From assembly GCA_947478935.1 (NCBI GenBank), contig CANJXV010000094.1, positions 1 through 8,720 on the forward strand: a stretch of DNA of 8,720 nt, given 5' to 3'. Below the pieces are notes generated by a model, which saw nothing but the letters and a program-made list of their open reading frames with translations, was not told where the DNA came from and made no database searches. The translations under genes and the position numbers were made by a program. Of the stretch, positions 1-6,807 are shown piece after piece (positions within the stretch are counted from its first letter, which is position 1; every line of letters starts with the position of its first letter). Source of the DNA: Comamonadaceae bacterium (lineage in GTDB: Bacteria; Pseudomonadota; Gammaproteobacteria; Burkholderiales; Burkholderiaceae_C).

Positions 1-2109
1 CACTACACGGTGCACTTCCTCGTCACTAACAAAAGCGCCGTGCACGCGAATCGGCAAGCCCGTGCCACTGGGCATATAAAGCATGTCGCCCATACCTAGT
101 AAGGCCTCGGCGCCCATTTGGTCCAGGATAGTGCGACTGTCAATTTTGCTGCTGACCTGAAAGGCAATACGGGTGGGGATATTGGCCTTAATCAGGCCGG
201 TAATCACATCCACACTAGGACGCTGGGTCGCCAAAATCAAATGGATGCCGGCAGCGCGCGCTTTCTGGGCCAAACGGGCGATCAACTCTTCGATTTTCTT
301 GCCCACCACCATCATCAGGTCGGCCAACTCGTCAATCACCACCACGATATGCGGCAGCCGGTCCAGCGGCTCCGGGTCTTCGGGGGTCAGGCTAAAGGGG
401 TTGTACACAAAGGTGCCTTGCGCTTTGGCCTCGTCGAGCTTGGCATTAAAACCAGCCAGATTACGCACACCCATTTTGCTCATCAGCTTGTAGCGCTTTT
501 CCATTTCGCCCACGCACCAGTTCAGCCCATGCGCGGCCTGGCGCATATCCGTCACCACGGGTGCGAGCAAATGCGGAATTCCTTCGTACACCGACATTTC
601 CAGCATCTTGGGGTCGATCATCAACAGGCGCACATCGCGTGCTTCGGCCTTGTACAAAAGGCTCAAAATCATGGCATTGATACCCACCGATTTACCCGAA
701 CCGGTGGTACCGGCCACCAACACATGCGGCATCTTGGCCAGGTCGGCAACGATGGGGTTGCCCACAATGTCTTTGCCCAAGCCCATGGTCAGCATGGATT
801 TGCCTTCGTTATAGACCTGCGAGCCCAATATCTCGGAAAGGCGGATGGACTGGCGTTTGGCGTTGGGCAACTCCAGCGCCATATAGTTTTTGCCGGGGAT
901 GGTTTCCACCACGCGGATGGACACCAGACTCAGGCTGCGAGCCAGGTCTTTGGCCAGGCCCACAATTTGCGAACCCTTGACGCCGGTAGCCGGTTCGATT
1001 TCATAGCGCGTAATCACCGGGCCGGGCTGGGCCAGCACCACCCGCACTTCCACGCCAAAGTCCTTGAGCTTTTTCTCAATCATGCGGCTGGTCATTTCCA
1101 ACGTTTCGTTGGACACGGTTTCCTGGCGCAGCAAGGCTTCGTCCAGTAAAGCCACCTGCGGCAGTTTGCTGTCGGGCATTTCGGCAAATAAAGGCTTTTG
1201 CCGCTCTTTGGCCACCCGGGTGCTCTTGGGCACTTCCACCATGCGCTGCGTCTCTACCGGCACGCGCGGCTCTGCAAATACGGTGGGCGCCATCAGGGGC
1301 GCGATGTCCGGTGCATCATCCTGGGCCGATGCGCCAGATACGTTTGCGGCCATGGGCGGCCCCTCGGGATGCAAAGACACCTCGCGCTCGCGCAAAGCCT
1401 GCTGGCCCATTTCCAGGTCCTGCGCCAAGGCGCGGCGCTCTTGGAAAGACTCCCAGCGCGCATCCAGCCAGCCGCCCAGGGTTTCGGCACTATGCAACCA
1501 TGAAAACCGAAAAGCCCAGGCACAACCCAGCAAGCCCGCTCCAATAGCCAGCAGGCCCGAGCCCACAAAGCCCAGCGCGCCCACCGCTTGCGTACCCAAC
1601 ATAAAGCCCAGCACGCCGCCGCTATAGCCTGGCAAATGCGACTCCAGGCGGTACAAACGGGTGTATTCCAATACGGTGCTCGACACCAGCAGCAGGGCTA
1701 GGCCGGCCCACAAAACCACCTGCGGATGGCGAAGCCACAAAGGGCTGCCCGCGTCCAACTTGACATAGGGCGGCGAGCCGTCCTCGCCCTTCAATCGCCG
1801 CATGGCCAGGCGCCCCCAGGCCAGCCCGGCTAGCGCCAGACACCACCAAACCGAGTAGCCCAGCAGAAAATAACCCAAATCCGCCAGCAAAGCACCCAGG
1901 CGACCGGCCCGGTTCACAACGGCGCCACCAGCGCCCGAAGTAGTCCAGCCCGCGTCCTGGGGCGCATAGCTGGCAAAGGCCAGCAGCAAAAAAGCCAGCA
2001 CGAAAAAACCGAGAAACAAGACGATTTCACGGGCAAAACGAGCCCATCCGGAGGGCTCGGGGGCTTCTTCGAGGGTGTCAGCGTGGAGCGTGTGCAGTGA
2101 ATACGTCAT
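1..2109 (-). CDS. ftsK: DNA translocase FtsK, 3' end cut off by the window edge
   Basis: FtsK is a septal membrane protein whose hexameric motor pumps DNA and helps resolve chromosome dimers during division. I translated the minus strand from ATG at 2109-2107. The frame stays open for all 703 codons to base 1. The N-terminus has about four hydrophobic segments (roughly residues 29-48, 74-98, 130-148 and 178-200). The linker is short and rich in Pro and Ala (about 245-315). The alpha/beta motor begins near residue 330. Visible motifs are PGPVITRYEIEPATGVKGSQ (362-381), Walker A GTTGSGKS (467-474), Walker B VVVIDELADL with D593 and E594, and the family signature ILATQRPSVDVITGLIKANI soon after. 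The C-terminal winged-helix gamma domain, which reads KOPS sequences and contacts XerD, must lie outside the window. Upstream the frame meets a stop at 2163-2161 with no other usual start codon between, so ATG 2109 is the only good choice. The Shine-Dalgarno match is poor. Confidence 0.97.
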   Translation of the reverse strand, partial: MTYSLHTLHADTLEEAPEPSGWARFAREIVLFLGFFVLAFLLLAFASYAPQDAGWTTSGAGGAVVNRAGRLGALLADLGYFLLGYSVWWCLALAGLAWGRLAMRRLKGEDGSPPYVKLDAGSPLWLRHPQVVLWAGLALLLVSSTVLEYTRLYRLESHLPGYSGGVLGFMLGTQAVGALGFVGSGLLAIGAGLLGCAWAFRFSWLHSAETLGGWLDARWESFQERRALAQDLEMGQQALREREVSLHPEGPPMAANVSGASAQDDAPDIAPLMAPTVFAEPRVPVETQRMVEVPKSTRVAKERQKPLFAEMPDSKLPQVALLDEALLRQETVSNETLEMTSRMIEKKLKDFGVEVRVVLAQPGPVITRYEIEPATGVKGSQIVGLAKDLARSLSLVSIRVVETIPGKNYMALELPNAKRQSIRLSEILGSQVYNEGKSMLTMGLGKDIVGNPIVADLAKMPHVLVAGTTGSGKSVGINAMILSLLYKAEARDVRLLMIDPKMLEMSVYEGIPHLLAPVVTDMRQAAHGLNWCVGEMEKRYKLMSKMGVRNLAGFNAKLDEAKAQGTFVYNPFSLTPEDPEPLDRLPHIVVVIDELADLMMVVGKKIEELIARLAQKARAAGIHLILATQRPSVDVITGLIKANIPTRIAFQVSSKIDSRTILDQMGAEALLGMGDMLYMPSGTGLPIRVHGAFVSDEEVHRVV

Positions 2110-2200
2110 GGGTTCTGTGAAATAGCCTTTTCCGCAGGGCGGACGCTGTAAGTCCGAAGCTTAACCCACACCAGCAGCCGGGGCACTGCGGCGGGCTTCG

Positions 2201-2206
2201 TAAAAT
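2201..2206 (+). promoter_or_regulatory. Possible -10 box of the trxB promoter (TAAAAT)
   Basis: TAAAAT matches the sigma-70 -10 consensus at five of six bases and sits in the AT-richest part of the ftsK-trxB gap. Transcription would start near 2213, giving trxB a leader of about 100 bases. No recognisable -35 box lies 16-18 bases upstream, so this is a tentative call. Confidence 0.3.
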
Positions 2207-2214
2207 AAGGGTTC

Positions 2215-2230
2215 GCGCGGCCTGCCGCGC
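2215..2230 (+). repeat. Perfect inverted repeat, 6-bp stem with 4-base loop, in the trxB leader
   Basis: GCGCGG (2215-2220) and CCGCGC (2225-2230) are exact reverse complements around the loop CCTG. It is all G-C and would form a stable hairpin. If transcription starts near 2213 it would be at the very 5' end of the trxB message. No T-run follows, so it is not a standard intrinsic terminator. A 12-base palindrome GCCAGGCCTGGC (2256-2267) lies a little further on. Confidence 0.5.
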
Positions 2231-2315
2231 CCGCTCATTGCAAGTCCCTCCAGGCGCCAGGCCTGGCCGCTTGCGCCCTCCTTCCTACCTTGACTGCACT
2301 GCGCTAACTTCCCCT

Positions 2316-3266
2316 ATGACTACTGCCCCCCACGCCCGCGTCCTGATTTTGGGCTCTGGCCCTGCCGGCTATACCGCCGCCGTCTATGCGGCCCGTGCCA
2401 ACCTCAATCCGGTGCTGATCACTGGCATGGCCCAAGGCGGCCAGCTTATGACCACCACCGACGTGGACAACTGGCCCGCAGACGCCCAGGGCGTGCAAGG
2501 CCCGGATCTGATGCAGCGCTTTTTGGAACACGCCGAGCGCTTTAAAACGGAGGTGATTTTTGACCACATCAGCAGCGTGGACCTAAGCCAGCGCCCCTTT
2601 ACCCTCAAGGGCGATGACAAAAGCTACACCTGCGACGCGCTCATCGTCGCCACTGGCGCATCGGCCAAGTACCTGGGCCTGCCCTCGGAAACCGCCTTTA
2701 TGGGACGTGGCGTGTCAGGCTGCGCGACTTGCGACGGTTTTTTCTACCGCGACCAGCTGTGCTGTGTGATCGGCGGCGGTAACACCGCCGTGGAAGAGGC
2801 GCTTTATTTGTCCAACATCGCCAGCAAGGTCTATCTAGTGCACCGCCGCGACAAATTCAAAGCCGAGCCGATTCTGGTAGATAAGCTAATGGAAAAAGTC
2901 GCCGCTGGCAAGATCGAACTCAAAACCTTCCAAACGCTGGACGAAGTGCTCGGCGATGCTTCCGGCGTCACCGGCATCCGCTTGCGCAGCACGGTGGACG
3001 GCAGCACCCAGGACCTGGCGCTGCAAGGTTGCTTTATTGCCATCGGCCACTCGCCCAATACCGACATCTTCCAGGGCAAGTTGGACATGGAAAACGGCTA
3101 TATCGTGACGCAAAGCGGCCTCAAAGGCTTTGCAACCATGACCAGCGTGCCCGGCGTGTTTGCCGCAGGCGACGTGCAAGACCATGTGTACCGCCAGGCG
3201 ATCACCAGCGCGGGCACCGGCTGCATGGCCGCGCTCGATGCCCAGCGCTTCCTCGAGCAAGAATAA
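2316..3266 (+). CDS. trxB: Thioredoxin reductase (NADPH)
   Basis: TrxB passes electrons from NADPH through FAD and a redox disulfide to thioredoxin in the cytoplasm. Starting at ATG 2316, the product is 316 residues, against 321 in E. coli, and resembles that protein along its whole length. It opens with the FAD-binding dinucleotide motif GSGPAGYTAAVYAARAN (about residues 13-29). The active-site disulfide CATC has cysteines 136 and 139. Next come the NADPH-binding motif GGGNTAVEEALYLSN and HRRD, and finally the FAD motif PGVFAAGDVQDHVYRQAITS near the C-terminus. An in-frame TTG at 2238 would add 26 residues rich in Pro and Arg that have no counterpart in the family, so I reject it. No good Shine-Dalgarno sequence precedes either start. 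It is divergent from ftsK and followed after 23 bases by map. Nothing looks broken or transferred. Confidence 0.97.
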   Translation: MTTAPHARVLILGSGPAGYTAAVYAARANLNPVLITGMAQGGQLMTTTDVDNWPADAQGVQGPDLMQRFLEHAERFKTEVIFDHISSVDLSQRPFTLKGDDKSYTCDALIVATGASAKYLGLPSETAFMGRGVSGCATCDGFFYRDQLCCVIGGGNTAVEEALYLSNIASKVYLVHRRDKFKAEPILVDKLMEKVAAGKIELKTFQTLDEVLGDASGVTGIRLRSTVDGSTQDLALQGCFIAIGHSPNTDIFQGKLDMENGYIVTQSGLKGFATMTSVPGVFAAGDVQDHVYRQAITSAGTGCMAALDAQRFLEQE

Positions 3267-3272
3267 GCCCGG

Positions 3273-3281
3273 TGGGATAAT
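3273..3281 (+). promoter_or_regulatory. Possible extended -10 promoter element directly before map
   Basis: TGGGATAAT reads as an extended -10 element: TG, one base, then GATAAT (3276-3281), which differs from TATAAT at one position. The matching -35 position (about 3253-3258, TCGAGC) is poor, but extended -10 promoters tolerate that. The predicted start, about 7 bases downstream, would fall within a few bases of the map ATG at 3290, so the transcript would be nearly leaderless. This is inference from base sequence only. Confidence 0.35.
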
Positions 3282-3289
3282 CCGGCCCC

Positions 3290-4117
3290 ATGACGATCAC
3301 CTATAAAGACGCCGCCGGTATTGCTGGCATGCGGGTCGCCGGCAAGCTGGCTTCCGAAGTGCTGGACTACCTGACGCCGTTTGTGCAAGCAGGTGTAACC
3401 ACCAATGCGCTGGACCAACTTGCGCATAACTACATCGTCGATGTGCAAGGCGGCATACCGGCGCCGCTTAATTACAGAGGTGGCGGCAACACGCCCTACC
3501 CAAAATCCATCTGCACCTCGGTCAACCACCAGGTCTGCCATGGCATCCCCAGTGATAAAGTTTTGAAAAAGGGCGATATCGTCAATATCGATGTCACCGT
3601 CATCAAAGACGGCTGGCACGGAGATACCAGCCGCATGTTCATGGTGGGCGAAGTCTCCATCGCCGCAAAACGCCTGTGCGCTATTACCTATGACGCGATG
3701 TGGCACGGCATCAAAATGGTGCGGCCCGGCATCCACTTGGGCGATATCGGGTATGCCATCCAAAAGTTTGCCGAGGGCCAAGGCTTTAGCGTAGTGCGCG
3801 AGTTTTGCGGCCACGGCATTGGCCGTGTGTTCCATGAGGAGCCGCAAGTGCTGCACTATGGCCGCCCCGGCACTTTAGAAAAGTTGGTAGAGGGCATGAC
3901 CTTCACCATCGAGCCCATGATCAACGCCGGACGCAAAGAGATCAAAGACGGCCCGGAAAAAGACGGCTGGACCATCGTTACCCAAGACCGCTCTTTGTCG
4001 GCGCAATGGGAACACACTGTGCTGGTCACGCCCGTTGGTTATGAAGTGCTGACCCTGTCGGCGGGCAGCCCGGCCACACCGGCCTTTGTGACTGCCGCGC
4101 AGTCGCAGCCCGCCTGA
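3290..4117 (+). CDS. map: Methionine aminopeptidase, type I
   Basis: This cytoplasmic metalloprotease removes the first methionine from new proteins when the second residue is small. The 275-residue product carries the whole pita-bread catalytic set. The metal ligands are D101, D112, H175, E208 and E241, and the substrate-contacting histidines are H84 and H182. These correspond in order to E. coli D97, D108, H171, E204, E235, H79 and H178. Context motifs include NYRGGGNTPYPKSICTSVN, VCHGIPS, EFCGHGIGRVFHEEP, FTIEPM and QWEHTVLVT. There is no N-terminal zinc-finger or SH3-like extension, so it is the short bacterial type. About 20 C-terminal residues rich in Ala, Ser and Pro (256-275) extend past the conserved core and are probably disordered. 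It lies 23 bases after trxB and 28 bases before glnD, consistent with cotranscription, though a promoter element may also lie just before it. The Shine-Dalgarno match is weak (GGTGGG, 13 bases upstream). Confidence 0.97.
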   Translation: MTITYKDAAGIAGMRVAGKLASEVLDYLTPFVQAGVTTNALDQLAHNYIVDVQGGIPAPLNYRGGGNTPYPKSICTSVNHQVCHGIPSDKVLKKGDIVNIDVTVIKDGWHGDTSRMFMVGEVSIAAKRLCAITYDAMWHGIKMVRPGIHLGDIGYAIQKFAEGQGFSVVREFCGHGIGRVFHEEPQVLHYGRPGTLEKLVEGMTFTIEPMINAGRKEIKDGPEKDGWTIVTQDRSLSAQWEHTVLVTPVGYEVLTLSAGSPATPAFVTAAQSQPA

Positions 4118-4145
4118 GCGCGGCGGCCAGCGGGCAGCGCATGCC

Positions 4146-6737
4146 ATGAGCGAATTGCAAGCCCTGCGCGCCGCCTATCGCAGCGGCAAAGAGGCTTTAT
4201 TAGCGCGGGTGCAGACCCCTGGTTTTTCAGCCCGCAGTGTGCACAAGGTGCTGCATCAGTTGGCGGGCCAAGCCGATACCTTACTTATTCAACTCTGGAA
4301 TCAGGCCGGGCTCGGTACGCCTTGTGCGCTGTTGGCCGTAGGCGGTTATGGCCGGGGCGAGTTGTTTCCCTACTCAGACGTTGATGTGCTGGTGCTGCTG
4401 CCGGATGAGGCAGACCTGAGCCCCGACCCGGAGCGCGCCCGGCGCATCGAAGCCTTTATCGGCAACTGCTGGGATGCGGGCTTGGAAATCGGCTCCAGCG
4501 TGCGCACGCTATCCGAGTGCCTCAGCGAAGCGGCCAAAGACGTAACGGTGCAAACCGCCTTGTTAGAGAGCCGCTGCATTACCGGCGACCCGGCGCTGGC
4601 GGCAGCGTTCAAAACCGCCTTCATGACTGCGCTGGACCCGCGTGCGTTTTTTGTCGCCAAGACCCTAGAGCTGCGCCAGCGCCACACAAAATTTGAAGAT
4701 ACGCCCTACGCGCTCGAGCCCAATTGCAAAGAGTCGCCCGGCGGCATTCGCGATTTGCAAGCGATTATGTGGGTGGCCAAAGCCGCGCAGCTGGGCGCTA
4801 ACTGGCAGGAGCTGCAAGCCAGCGGCCTGGCCACCGCGCTGGAAATCCAGCACATTGAGCGCAACCAGGCACTGTTGTTTTTGATCCGGGTGCGCCTGCA
4901 TGTGGCCGCGCACCGGCGCGAAGACCGGCTGGTGTTTGACCTGCAAACTGCCGTGGCCCACAGCTTTGGCTACGCTAACAGCGGCGGCGAAGGCCGGGCG
5001 CTCACGCGCGCCAGCGAGGCGCTTATGAAGCGCTATTACTGGGCCGCCAAAGCGGTCTCGCAGCTCAATCAAATTTTGCTGATGAATATCGAGGAGCGGC
5101 TCAACCCCTCCACTCACAGCCTGCGCCCCATCAACGAACGCTTTAACGACAAAGCCGGCATGCTCGATGTGGCCAGCGACGATGTGTACCACCGCCAGCC
5201 GCACGCGATTTTGGAAACCTTTTTGCTTTACCAGCAAACCGTGGGCGTTAAAGGCTTGTCGTCCCGCACGCTGCGCGCGCTCTACAACGCGCGCGCCCTG
5301 ATGGACGGAGCCTTCAGGCGTGACCCGGTCAACCGCGACACCTTCCGCCACATATTGATGCAGCCCCAAGGCATCACCCACGCCATGCGGTTGATGAACC
5401 AGACCTCGGTTCTGGGCCGCTACCTGTGGGTGTTTCGACGCATCGTCGGACAAATGCAGCACGACTTATTCCACGTCTATACCGTGGACCAGCACATCTT
5501 GACAGTGCTGCGCAATGTGCGCCGCTTTTTTGTGGTGGAGCATGCGCATGAATACCCGCTGTGCTCGCAACTGGCGGCGGGCTGGGACAAGCCTTGGGTG
5601 CTGTACATCGCGGCTTTGTTCCACGACATCGCCAAAGGGCGCGGTGGCGACCATTCCGAATTAGGTTGCTTGGAGGCGCGGCGCTTTTGCAAACTGCACG
5701 GCATAGGGGCACAAGACACCGCACTGGTCGAGTTTTTGGTGGCCCATCACCTGACCATGAGCCATGTGGCGCAAAAGTCTGACCTCAGCGATATCGATGT
5801 GATTAGTGCATTTGCCAAGCGTGTGGGCAATGAGCGCAATCTCACGGCCCTGTATTTGCTGACCGTGGCCGACATACGTGGTACCTCACCCAAAGTGTGG
5901 AACGCCTGGAAGGGCAAATTACTGGAAGACCTGTACCGCTACACCGCACGCGCGCTGGGCGGACGCGCGCCCGATGCACAGGCCGAGGTCGAAAGCCGCA
6001 AGCGCGAGGCCCTGGTGATGCTGGCCTTGCATGCCCTGCCCTTTGAGTCCCATAAAGCGTTGTGGGACACGCTGGATGTGAGCTACTTCATGCGCCACGA
6101 AGCAAGCGATATTGCCTGGCATGCTAAACAGCTTTCTCGCCATGTGGATGCCAAAACGCCTATGGTGCGTGCACGCCGCTCTACCGTGGGCGAGGGCCTG
6201 CAAGTGCTGGTTTACACGCCAGACCAGGCCGACTTGTTCGCACGTATTTGCGGCTACTTCGACCAGGCCTCTTTCAGTGTGGTCGATGCCCGCATCCACA
6301 CCACCCGCAACGGTTATGCACTGGACACGTTTGAAGTCGTGACCTCGGCGGGCATGGAAGAACACTACCAGGCACTGACCAATATGATCGAAGCTGATTT
6401 GGCGCAAGCGATTACCAAAGTCGGTCCGCTACCCGCGCCGAGCAAAGGCCGGGTATCGCGCCGTGTCAAAAGCTTTCCGATTGCGCCGCGCGTGACGCTG
6501 CGCCCGGATGAAAAAGCGCAAAACTGGCTGCTCAATATTTCTGCCAGCGACCGACTGGGCCTGCTCTATTCGATTGCCCGCGTGCTGGCGCAGCACAGCA
6601 TCGTGGTGCAACTGGCCAAAGTGGCGACACTGGGCGAGCGCGTGGAAGACACTTTTTTGATTCATGGCGCGCCTTTGCAGCACAATAAAACCCAGATTGC
6701 CATCGAGACCGAGTTACTAGAGGCGCTAGCGTCCTAA
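4146..6737 (+). CDS. glnD: PII uridylyltransferase / uridylyl-removing enzyme
   Basis: GlnD is the cytoplasmic glutamine sensor of the nitrogen-control cascade. It adds UMP to PII proteins (GlnB/GlnK) when glutamine is low and removes it when glutamine is high. The product is 863 residues (E. coli 890) with all domains in order. The nucleotidyltransferase motif is GGYGRGELFPYSDVDVL starting at residue 66, with the catalytic pair D78 and D80. A central helical region follows. The HD phosphohydrolase domain shows DQH (H450), FHDIAKG (H493, D494), a downstream DHSELG and VAHHL. Two C-terminal glutamine-sensing ACT domains start near residues 687 (VLVYTPDQADLFARI) and 795 (LLNISASDRLGLLYSIARVL). 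Both activities therefore look intact. ATG 4146 overlaps a trivial out-of-frame ATG-CCA-TGA at 4141-4149. No clear Shine-Dalgarno is present. The map-glnD order also occurs in E. coli. No hairpin with a T-run follows the stop. Confidence 0.97.
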   Translation: MSELQALRAAYRSGKEALLARVQTPGFSARSVHKVLHQLAGQADTLLIQLWNQAGLGTPCALLAVGGYGRGELFPYSDVDVLVLLPDEADLSPDPERARRIEAFIGNCWDAGLEIGSSVRTLSECLSEAAKDVTVQTALLESRCITGDPALAAAFKTAFMTALDPRAFFVAKTLELRQRHTKFEDTPYALEPNCKESPGGIRDLQAIMWVAKAAQLGANWQELQASGLATALEIQHIERNQALLFLIRVRLHVAAHRREDRLVFDLQTAVAHSFGYANSGGEGRALTRASEALMKRYYWAAKAVSQLNQILLMNIEERLNPSTHSLRPINERFNDKAGMLDVASDDVYHRQPHAILETFLLYQQTVGVKGLSSRTLRALYNARALMDGAFRRDPVNRDTFRHILMQPQGITHAMRLMNQTSVLGRYLWVFRRIVGQMQHDLFHVYTVDQHILTVLRNVRRFFVVEHAHEYPLCSQLAAGWDKPWVLYIAALFHDIAKGRGGDHSELGCLEARRFCKLHGIGAQDTALVEFLVAHHLTMSHVAQKSDLSDIDVISAFAKRVGNERNLTALYLLTVADIRGTSPKVWNAWKGKLLEDLYRYTARALGGRAPDAQAEVESRKREALVMLALHALPFESHKALWDTLDVSYFMRHEASDIAWHAKQLSRHVDAKTPMVRARRSTVGEGLQVLVYTPDQADLFARICGYFDQASFSVVDARIHTTRNGYALDTFEVVTSAGMEEHYQALTNMIEADLAQAITKVGPLPAPSKGRVSRRVKSFPIAPRVTLRPDEKAQNWLLNISASDRLGLLYSIARVLAQHSIVVQLAKVATLGERVEDTFLIHGAPLQHNKTQIAIETELLEALAS

Positions 6738-6807
6738 GGCCGTCAACGCCGCGGTCGCTTCGACGCAGCCCGTGGCATAGGTAAAGAATTTCACAGGAGA
6801 CAAGACC
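6738..6807 (+). promoter_or_regulatory. Gap between glnD and the TRAP operon
   Basis: These 70 bases could hold a promoter for the transporter genes or only join them to glnD. I see a weak 4-bp inverted repeat GTCG-CTT-CGAC (6754-6764) and no intrinsic terminator. I see no convincing sigma-70 promoter and no operator palindrome. A strong ribosome-binding site ends the region. Confidence 0.4.
6795..6800 (+). promoter_or_regulatory. Strong Shine-Dalgarno site for the TRAP binding protein
   Basis: AGGAGA sits seven bases before ATG 6808. It is the best ribosome-binding site in the window and fixes the start of the binding-protein gene. Binding proteins are normally made in excess over their membrane partners, which fits. 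Confidence 0.75.

Larger units (their letters stand above)
2110..2315. promoter_or_regulatory. Divergent intergenic region between ftsK and trxB
   Basis: This 206-base gap separates two genes transcribed away from each other, so it should carry both promoters. Toward ftsK, a small inverted repeat TCCGC-AGG-GCGGA (2131-2143) is followed on the minus strand by AAAAGG, about 15 bases from the start codon, which is too far for a good ribosome-binding site. Toward trxB there is a possible -10 box at 2201-2206 and two inverted repeats (listed separately). I found no convincing -35 box on either strand and no tRNA or clear small gene. An in-frame TTG at 2238 could extend trxB by 26 codons, but that extension looks unlike the family. 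Confidence 0.6.

Noticed and set aside
118..1149. A 343-codon His-rich open frame on the plus strand
   Set aside because: It is exactly antisense to the conserved ftsK motor. Its many histidines (CAC, CAT) are the complements of GTG and ATG codons in ftsK, and it resembles no known protein family.
2131..2143. Inverted repeat TCCGC-AGG-GCGGA near the ftsK start as a terminator
   Set aside because: The stem is only 5 bp, it lies between divergent genes where no terminator is needed, and it lacks a T-run on the downstream side of either strand.
2238..2315. TTG start extending trxB by 26 residues
   Set aside because: The added Pro/Arg-rich stretch has no match in TrxB, while ATG 2316 gives the normal length and the normal active-site cysteine positions.
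3098..3856. A 252-codon open frame on the minus strand
   Set aside because: It lies antisense across the end of trxB and most of map, both strongly conserved, and crosses their boundary. GC-rich codon bias explains the openness.
4141..4149. Two-codon frame ATG-CCA-TGA overlapping the glnD start
   Set aside because: It could in principle be a minimal upstream frame coupling translation, but it has no ribosome-binding site and such a short match occurs easily by chance.
4665..5462. A 265-codon open frame on the minus strand
   Set aside because: It is antisense to the helical region of glnD, shows no domain or ribosome-binding site, and is a shadow of glnD codon use.
6773..6787. Sigma-54-like -24 element (TGGCA) before the TRAP operon
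   Set aside because: The -12 position reads GA instead of GC, and the start would fall inside the ribosome-binding site at 6795-6800.
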